A program made the position numbers and the translations under genes. Source: Oscillospiraceae bacterium (GTDB taxonomy: Bacteria; Bacillota; Clostridia; Oscillospirales; Ruminococcaceae). From it: DNA of 10,796 nt. The stretch spans positions 1 to 10,796 of the forward strand of contig JAEDNF010000031.1 in the NCBI GenBank assembly GCA_016302655.1, in the 5' to 3' direction. Positions 5,900 through 10,796 of this stretch are shown here, in pieces (the first letter of the stretch is position 1; the number at the start of each line of letters is the position of its first letter). Under the pieces are notes generated by a model, which ran no database searches, was not told the DNA's origin, and saw nothing but the letters and a program-made list of their open reading frames with translations.

Positions 5900-6456
5900 T
5901 GTTTTCTGAGATCTCGCTCAACATTCTGGATATAGTACAGAATTCAGTCAGCGCACGGGCTTCTTTAATAGAAATAACCGTCAATATCAGTAACGCAGAA
6001 GATTCGCTGACAGCCGTCATTAAAGATAACGGCTGTGGTATGACCGAAAGCGAATTAACGAAAGTCGTTGACCCGTTCTATACAACCGGAAATAATAAGA
6101 GCGTCGGACTCGGATTGCCTTTTTTCAAAATGGCTGCTAAACTTAGCGGCGGAAGATTTGAGATAAATTCCGAAAAAGGAAAAGGCACAGAAGTTAAGGC
6201 TGTTTTCGTACTGTCAAGCATTGACAGAATGCCGCTCGGTGATATGACCGAAACGATTATGTCGGTCATTATAGCTAACCGCAATACAGATATTGTCTAC
6301 TCATATACGGTCGATGAAAAGGGATTTGTATTTGATACAAGGCAAATCAGACAGATTTTTGGGGATATTCCGTGCGACACACTTGAGGTAAATGAATTTA
6401 TTCAGTCATTTCTTAACGAAAATACAGCCGAAATAAACAGCGGCGCAAATTACTGA
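5899..6456 (+). CDS. Stand-alone GHKL (histidine-kinase-like) ATPase in the hydrogenase operon
   Basis: This 185-residue protein contains the complete ATP-binding half of a histidine kinase and nothing of the phosphoacceptor half. The N box is around Asn15 (DIVQNSVSARA). The G1 box is DNGCGM (residues 43-48). The F box is DPFYTT (58-63). The G2 box is VGLGLPFFK (69-77). GKGTEVKAVF ends the fold near residue 105. There is no H box, dimerisation helix, sensor domain or membrane segment. The C-terminal part (about 107-185) starts with DRMPLGDMTETI and is not recognisable as a known domain. Stand-alone GHKL proteins include the anti-sigma kinases SpoIIAB/RsbW, but the boxes here look more like sensor kinases. 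It is translationally coupled to hndA. A role in controlling, assembling or phosphorylating the hydrogenase is plausible but unproven. Confidence 0.88.
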   Translation: MFSEISLNILDIVQNSVSARASLIEITVNISNAEDSLTAVIKDNGCGMTESELTKVVDPFYTTGNNKSVGLGLPFFKMAAKLSGGRFEINSEKGKGTEVKAVFVLSSIDRMPLGDMTETIMSVIIANRNTDIVYSYTVDEKGFVFDTRQIRQIFGDIPCDTLEVNEFIQSFLNENTAEINSGANY

Positions 6457-6479
6457 AGACCACGAAAGGATATTAAGAT

Positions 6480-6848
6480 ATGAAATCTCTCGAAGAATTA
6501 ACTGCTATCCGCGACAAGATGCAGGCAATAGTTAATCTCAGAATTGAAGATTCTAACTGCACTAAGATTGTTGTCGGAATGGCTACCTGCGGAATTGCAG
6601 CAGGCGCAAGACCTGTACTGAAGGCACTTTCCGATGGTGTACAGGAAAAAGGTATCAAAGACGTTATGGTTATACAGGAAGGCTGTGTAGGTCTTTGCAA
6701 GTACGAGCCTATCGTTGAGGTAGTTGCTCCCGGCAAAGAAAAGGTAACCTATGTCAATATGACAGCAGAAAAGGCTGCTGAAGTAATCGAGCAGCATATT
6801 ATCGGCGGCAACGTTGTAACGAAGTACACAATAAACTCCGCTATGTAA
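6480..6848 (+). CDS. hndB: NAD(P)-linked [FeFe] hydrogenase, HndB-like thioredoxin-fold ferredoxin subunit
   Basis: This 122-residue subunit corresponds to HndB of the Desulfovibrio NADP-reducing hydrogenase and resembles the N-terminal domain of HndC/NuoF-type proteins. After an N-terminal helix (about 1-22) comes the thioredoxin-like domain: IVVGMATCGIAAGA with Cys37, then EGCVGLCKYEP with Cys69 and Cys73. A standard domain has a cysteine five residues before the second one, as in hndA and hndC here. In this protein that position is Val32, leaving three canonical cysteines plus Cys27 nearby. The cluster may therefore be differently ligated or absent. I recall the GMATCGIAAGA form as common in this family, so it may be a family trait. 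The ribosome binding site AAAGGA lies about ten bases upstream. It is 23 bases after the ATPase gene and 19 before hndC. Confidence 0.9.
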   Translation: MKSLEELTAIRDKMQAIVNLRIEDSNCTKIVVGMATCGIAAGARPVLKALSDGVQEKGIKDVMVIQEGCVGLCKYEPIVEVVAPGKEKVTYVNMTAEKAAEVIEQHIIGGNVVTKYTINSAM

Positions 6849-6867
6849 TCTGAAAGGAAATTAATAT

Positions 6868-8661
6868 ATGTATCGTTCACAAGTATTGATATGCGGTGGT
6901 ACCGGATGTACTTCTTCAGGCAGTGAAAAGATAGCTAAGAAGCTGCAGGAAGAAATCGAAGCAAACGGTCTTGCCGATGAAGTTATGGTAGTTCGTACAG
7001 GCTGCTTCGGTCTGTGCGCTCTTGGTCCCATTATGATAGTTTATCCCGAGGGTACATTCTACTCAATGGTAAAGGAAGAAGATATCCCCGAGATAGTTTC
7101 CGAGCATCTGCTCAAGGGCCGTGTTGTTACACGCCTTGTATATGATGAAACAATCGGCGAAAACGAAATCAAATCTCTTAAGGAAACCAATTTCTATAAG
7201 AAACAGCACAGAATCGCACTCAGAAACTGCGGTGTAATCAATCCCGAAAATATTGAAGAATATATCGGCAGAGACGGTTATCAGGCACTCGGCAAGGTTC
7301 TTAAAGAAATGACCCCCGATGATGTTATACAGACGATCCTCGACTCCGGACTCAGAGGCAGAGGCGGCGGCGGATTCCCCACAGGTAAGAAGTGGCAGCT
7401 TGCAAGAAACCTTGTTAAAGACGCAGATCAGAAATATGTCTGCTGTAATGCCGACGAAGGCGACCCCGGCGCATTCATGGATCGTTCCGTACTTGAAGGC
7501 GATCCTCATGTTGTAATCGAAGCTATGGCTATTGCAGGTTATGCAATCGGTGCAACACAGGGTTATATCTACATAAGAGCCGAATATCCTATCGCAGTTC
7601 AGCGTTTACAGATAGCTATCAACCAGGCAAGAGAATACGGTATGCTCGGTAAAGACATCTTCGGAAGCGGATTTGACTTTGACCTTGATATCAGACTCGG
7701 CGCAGGTGCATTTGTATGTGGCGAAGAAACAGCTCTGATGACTTCTATCGAAGGTAACAGAGGCGAACCCAGACCTCGTCCTCCCTTCCCTGCAGAAAGC
7801 GGTCTTTTCAAGAAGCCTACGATCCTCAACAATGTTGAGACATACGCTAATATTCCTCAGATTATACTCAACGGTGCAGATTGGTTTGCATCAATGGGTA
7901 CAGAAAAGTCAAAGGGTACAAAGGTATTTGCTCTCGGCGGTAAGATTCACAACACAGGTCTTGTTGAAGTTCCTATGGGTACTACACTGCGTGAAGTTAT
8001 TTACGAAATCGGCGGCGGTATTCCCAACGGTAAGGCTTTCAAGGCTGCTCAGACCGGCGGTCCTTCAGGCGGATGTATCCCTGCAGAGCATCTTGACATT
8101 CCGATAGACTACGATAACCTTATTGCAATCGGTTCAATGATGGGTTCAGGCGGACTTATCGTAATGGACGAAGACAACTGTATGGTTGATATCGCTAAAT
8201 TCTTCCTTCAGTTCACGGTTGATGAATCCTGCGGTAAGTGTACTCCCTGCCGTATCGGTACAAAGCGTCTTTACGAAATGCTTGAAAAGATCACTTCAGG
8301 CAACGCTACTATGGAAGACCTCGACAAGATGGAACAGCTGTGCTACTACATCAAGAACAACTCTCTGTGCGGTCTCGGTCAGACAGCTCCCAACCCCGTA
8401 CTTTCTACTCTGCGTTACTTCAAGGATGAGTATATTGCTCATGTTCAGGACAAGAAGTGTCCCGCAGGCGTTTGTCAGGATCTTCTTACATACAAGATCA
8501 TCGACCTCAAATGTAAAGGATGTACAGCTTGTGCAAGAGGATGTCCTGTCGGTGCAATTTCCGGTACAGTTAAACAGCCTCACACTATCGACACAACAAA
8601 GTGCATCAAGTGCGGTGCTTGTATGGCTAAGTGTAAGTTTGGCGCTATTATTAAGGAATGA
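6868..8661 (+). CDS. hndC: NAD(P)-linked [FeFe] hydrogenase, NuoF-like flavoprotein subunit
   Basis: This 597-residue subunit (HydB/HndC type) carries FMN and the NAD(H) site and is the likely point of flavin-based electron bifurcation. An N-terminal thioredoxin-like [2Fe-2S] domain has Cys9, Cys14, Cys46 and Cys50. The FMN/NAD domain contains GLRGRGGGGFPTGKKW (161-176), CNADEGDPGAFMDR (193-206) and GAGAFVCGEETAL (278-290). An SLBB-type segment follows (about 350-410). A [4Fe-4S] site uses Cys455, Cys458, Cys461 and Cys501. A CPAGVC segment (531-536), typical of HydB-type proteins, comes next. Two C-terminal [4Fe-4S] ferredoxin motifs use Cys549/552/555/559 and Cys579/582/585/589. All expected ligands are present and length is normal. 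The ribosome binding site is GAAAGGA. NADH versus NADPH preference and bifurcation are inferred from relatives, not shown by the sequence. Confidence 0.96.
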   Translation: MYRSQVLICGGTGCTSSGSEKIAKKLQEEIEANGLADEVMVVRTGCFGLCALGPIMIVYPEGTFYSMVKEEDIPEIVSEHLLKGRVVTRLVYDETIGENEIKSLKETNFYKKQHRIALRNCGVINPENIEEYIGRDGYQALGKVLKEMTPDDVIQTILDSGLRGRGGGGFPTGKKWQLARNLVKDADQKYVCCNADEGDPGAFMDRSVLEGDPHVVIEAMAIAGYAIGATQGYIYIRAEYPIAVQRLQIAINQAREYGMLGKDIFGSGFDFDLDIRLGAGAFVCGEETALMTSIEGNRGEPRPRPPFPAESGLFKKPTILNNVETYANIPQIILNGADWFASMGTEKSKGTKVFALGGKIHNTGLVEVPMGTTLREVIYEIGGGIPNGKAFKAAQTGGPSGGCIPAEHLDIPIDYDNLIAIGSMMGSGGLIVMDEDNCMVDIAKFFLQFTVDESCGKCTPCRIGTKRLYEMLEKITSGNATMEDLDKMEQLCYYIKNNSLCGLGQTAPNPVLSTLRYFKDEYIAHVQDKKCPAGVCQDLLTYKIIDLKCKGCTACARGCPVGAISGTVKQPHTIDTTKCIKCGACMAKCKFGAIIKE

Positions 8662-8678
8662 TCCTGTTCGACGGATCA
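8659..8678 (+). other. Small hairpin at the hndC-hndD junction
   Basis: TGATCC (8659-8664) pairs with GGATCA (8673-8678) across an eight-base loop. The TGA is the hndC stop codon. The hairpin ends just before the GAAAGGA ribosome binding site of hndD and has no T-tract, so it is not a terminator. It could affect mRNA processing or translation, or be incidental. Confidence 0.4.
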
Positions 8679-8699
8679 CTGAAAGGAAATATTATTACT

Positions 8700-10451
8700 A
8701 TGGTTAATATTAAGATTAACGGCATAGAGTACTCGGTTGAAGAAGGTACAACTATCCTTGAAGCTTGTCGTCAGAACGGCATTAAAATACCTACTCTTTG
8801 CTGGTTAAAGGACATTAACGCTATCGGTGCTTGCCGTATATGCGTAGTTGAAATGACAGGCGCAAGAAGCCTTGTTGCATCATGCGTTTATCCCTTATCC
8901 AAGTTTGATGAGGGCAAGAACATTCTTACTCACTCCCCTGCTGTATTAAAGAGCAGAAAGATGACTTTACAGCTCCTTCTGTCCAATCACAATATGGACT
9001 GCCTTGCCTGCCCCAGAAGCGGACTGTGCGAGCTTCAGGAACTCTGTAAGGAACTCGGCGTAGACGATTCTACATATTTTGAAGGCGAAAAGAACGAATA
9101 TGATATCGACGACAGCTCAAAGCATATGTACCGTGACAACAACAAGTGCATTCACTGCCGTCGTTGTATCGCAGCTTGCGAAAAGCTCCAGGGCATCGGC
9201 GTTATCGGTGCTAACAACAGAGGTTTCAAGACAAACATAGACTGTGCATTCGGTCTTGACCTTGCTGAGACAGCATGTGTTTCCTGCGGTCAGTGTATTG
9301 TAGCTTGTCCTACAGGCGCACTTTCCGAAAAGGATGATACAGACAAGGTATGGGAAGCTCTTGCAGATCCCGAAAAGGTTGTTGTTGTTCAGACTGCTCC
9401 CGCAGTAAGAGCATCTCTCGGTGAAGCATTCGGCTATCCTATGGGTACTCCCGTTGAGGGAAAGATGGTTGCTGCTCTTCGCAGACTCGGCTTCAACGCT
9501 GTATTTGATACTAATTTCGGTGCAGACCTTACCATTATGGAAGAATCAAACGAGTTCATTGAGAGAGTTACAAACGGCGGCGTTCTGCCTATGATAACCT
9601 CCTGCTCACCCGGTTGGATAAGATTCTGCGAGGCATATTTCCCCGAGTTTATTCCTAACCTTTCTTCGTGCAAGTCACCTCAGCAGATGAACGGTGCTAT
9701 AACAAAGACATACTGGGCAAAGAAGATGGGCATCGATCCCAAGAACATCGTAAGCGTATCTGTTATGCCCTGCACTGCCAAGAAGTTTGAAATAGGCAGA
9801 GAAGATCAGTCTGCAGCAGGCGTTCCCGATCTTGATATCTCCATCACAACAAGAGAACTTGTTAAGATGATAAACCGTGCAGGTTTACGCTTCAGAGATC
9901 TTCCTGATGAAGTAGCTGATTCTCCTCTCGGAAACGGTACAGGCGCTGCTGTTATCTTCGGTGCAACAGGCGGTGTTATGGAAGCTGCTCTTCGTACAGC
10001 TGTATGGAAGCTCACAGGCGAATCTGCTGACAGCCCTGTAGAGTTCAAGGAAGTAAGAGGCGTTGAAGGCATAAAGATGGCTGAATACAAGGTTGGCGAT
10101 CTTACTGTTAAAGTAGCTGTTGTATCCGGTCTCGCAAACGCCAAGAAGTTCCTTACACAGGTTAAGAACGGCGAAGTTGAATGCCACTTCATTGAAATTA
10201 TGGCTTGTCCCGGCGGCTGTGTAAACGGCGGCGGTCAGGTTATCCAGCCTGCCGATGTCCGCAACTTCACAGACATCCGTGCAGAGCGTGCTAAGGCTCT
10301 TTACAGCCTTGACGACGCAAACAAGCTTAGAAAGTCTCATGAAAGCCCCGATATCAAGGAAGTATACGAAAACTTCTTAGGTCAGCCCGGCAGTCATATT
10401 GCTCATGAAGTTCTTCACACTTCATACAAGGCAAGCAAGTTAAGCAAGTAA
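8700..10451 (+). CDS. hndD: NAD(P)-linked [FeFe] hydrogenase, catalytic H-cluster subunit
   Basis: This 583-residue subunit makes or oxidises H2. A plant-type [2Fe-2S] domain has Cys34, Cys45, Cys48 and Cys62. A His-Cys [4Fe-4S] cluster uses His97, Cys101, Cys104 and Cys110. Two [4Fe-4S] motifs follow at Cys150/153/156/160 and Cys193/196/199/203. The H-cluster domain shows L1 TSCSPGW (300-306), L2 MPCTAKKFE with Cys358, and L3 EIMACPGGCVNGGGQ with Cys503 and Cys507. L1 differs from the textbook TSCCPxW by a serine at 303. The C terminus has the small-subunit-like segment (KSHESP to about residue 575), with no further [2Fe-2S] domain. The ATG at 8700 is chosen: the protein then starts at the ferredoxin domain (MVNIKING) and GAAAGGA lies upstream. 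An in-frame ATG at 8658 overlaps hndC. Maturases HydE, HydF and HydG must be encoded elsewhere. Confidence 0.97.
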   Translation: MVNIKINGIEYSVEEGTTILEACRQNGIKIPTLCWLKDINAIGACRICVVEMTGARSLVASCVYPLSKFDEGKNILTHSPAVLKSRKMTLQLLLSNHNMDCLACPRSGLCELQELCKELGVDDSTYFEGEKNEYDIDDSSKHMYRDNNKCIHCRRCIAACEKLQGIGVIGANNRGFKTNIDCAFGLDLAETACVSCGQCIVACPTGALSEKDDTDKVWEALADPEKVVVVQTAPAVRASLGEAFGYPMGTPVEGKMVAALRRLGFNAVFDTNFGADLTIMEESNEFIERVTNGGVLPMITSCSPGWIRFCEAYFPEFIPNLSSCKSPQQMNGAITKTYWAKKMGIDPKNIVSVSVMPCTAKKFEIGREDQSAAGVPDLDISITTRELVKMINRAGLRFRDLPDEVADSPLGNGTGAAVIFGATGGVMEAALRTAVWKLTGESADSPVEFKEVRGVEGIKMAEYKVGDLTVKVAVVSGLANAKKFLTQVKNGEVECHFIEIMACPGGCVNGGGQVIQPADVRNFTDIRAERAKALYSLDDANKLRKSHESPDIKEVYENFLGQPGSHIAHEVLHTSYKASKLSK

Positions 10452-10467
10452 CGCCCATTATATAACG

Positions 10468-10496
10468 AGCCGCCCCGTGAAAATCACGGGGCGGCT
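10468..10496 (+). terminator. Terminator of the hydrogenase operon
   Basis: AGCCGCCCCGTGA (10468-10480) pairs perfectly with TCACGGGGCGGCT (10484-10496), giving a GC-rich 13-bp stem with an AAA loop. It lies 16 bases after the hndD stop and is followed by TATTATAC, a weak T-tract. Since the next gene is convergent, it may work in both directions. Confidence 0.85.
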
Positions 10497-10531
10497 TATT
10501 ATACAAATGTTTTTTGATTGAAGAGATTAAA

Positions 10532-10796
10532 TTATTTTCCTAAAAGACTTAAAGCAAAAATAACACCTTCACATAGTCCAATTACTGTTAGCACAGTAAA
10601 AAAAATCAGAATATTTTTAATTGTTTTCGTGTTTTCAGTTTTAATTATTTCAAGCTGAAGTTTAATATCTTCATCGCTCATATTTTGAGTGTCAACTGCC
10701 ATCCAATTATAACAAGGATACTGACTCTCATCAGATTTTTTGTAAAATTTAATAGAACGATTATCATTATCTTTTGATAATTCAATGAAATCATCT
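10532..10796 (-). CDS. Unrecognised protein, C-terminal part with one membrane helix (5' end outside the window)
   Basis: A minus-strand frame is open from the window edge to a TAA at 10532-10534. It gives 87 visible residues plus one base of an earlier codon. The visible part is hydrophilic first (DDFIELSKDNDNRSIKFYKK), then has an acidic stretch (MSDEDIKLQLEIIKTENTK, about 39-57). It ends in a single predicted membrane helix (about residues 61-83, ILIFFTVLTVIGLCEGVIF) and the short tail ALSLLGK. This is the layout of a tail-anchored or C-terminally anchored protein. The region is visibly more AT-rich than the hydrogenase genes, so it may be acquired or weakly expressed. I do not recognise the family and assign no function. 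Support is an uninterrupted frame with a coherent amphipathic-then-hydrophobic pattern ending just before the intergenic gap. Confidence 0.65.
   Translation of the reverse strand, partial: DDFIELSKDNDNRSIKFYKKSDESQYPCYNWMAVDTQNMSDEDIKLQLEIIKTENTKTIKNILIFFTVLTVIGLCEGVIFALSLLGK

Noticed and set aside
7063..7509. Long antisense open frames inside the hydrogenase genes (for example 148 codons here, also within 8296-8679 and 9885-10340)
   Set aside because: They lie wholly inside strongly supported genes, have no ribosome binding site, and their products show no domain. They arise from the biased codon use of hndC and hndD.

Overview
The window looks like the chromosome of an anaerobic, fermentative, starch-using Clostridia bacterium, most plausibly a Ruminococcus-like member of the Oscillospiraceae. 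This rests on the gene content (cytoplasmic starch and glycogen enzymes beside a four-subunit NAD(P)-linked [FeFe] hydrogenase), strong AGGAGG-type ribosome binding sites, TATAAT-type promoters and moderate GC. The species is an inference. I see no mobile element, CRISPR array, rRNA or tRNA.

Layout. (1) Bases 2-799 (+) are the 3' part of a glycogen phosphorylase gene, closed by a bidirectional hairpin terminator. (2) Bases 856-2664 (-) hold metA, which has the Glu111 signature of an acetyl-CoA-using homoserine transacylase, followed after a terminator-like hairpin by an ANT(6)/AadE-like nucleotidyltransferase gene. (3) Bases 2753-5089 (-) are a three-gene unit: a small DRTGG-domain protein, a cytoplasmic GH13 alpha-amylase-family enzyme, and a HAD phosphatase/phosphoglucomutase-like protein whose start codon overlaps the amylase stop. 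(4) Bases 5090-5398 are a 309-base divergent control region with a promoter for each side and several short repeats. (5) Bases 5399-10451 (+) are a five-gene hydrogenase operon: hndA (NuoE-like), a stand-alone GHKL ATPase, hndB (thioredoxin-like ferredoxin domain), hndC (NuoF-like flavoprotein) and hndD ([FeFe] catalytic subunit). It ends at a strong 13-bp hairpin. (6) Bases 10532-10796 (-) are the AT-rich 3' end of an unrecognised gene whose product ends in one membrane helix.

How the genes fit together. Glycogen phosphorylase and the GH13 enzyme release sugar units that feed glycolysis. The reducing equivalents formed (NADH and reduced ferredoxin) can be discharged as H2 by HndABCD, whose relatives use both donors together by flavin-based electron bifurcation.

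The most intriguing part is the pair of putative regulators: the GHKL ATPase inside the hydrogenase operon and the DRTGG protein transcribed divergently from the same control region, at the head of the amylase unit. Both recur, as far as I recall, beside Firmicutes [FeFe] hydrogenases, and I know of no assigned function for either. Here they physically bridge the carbohydrate and hydrogen modules.
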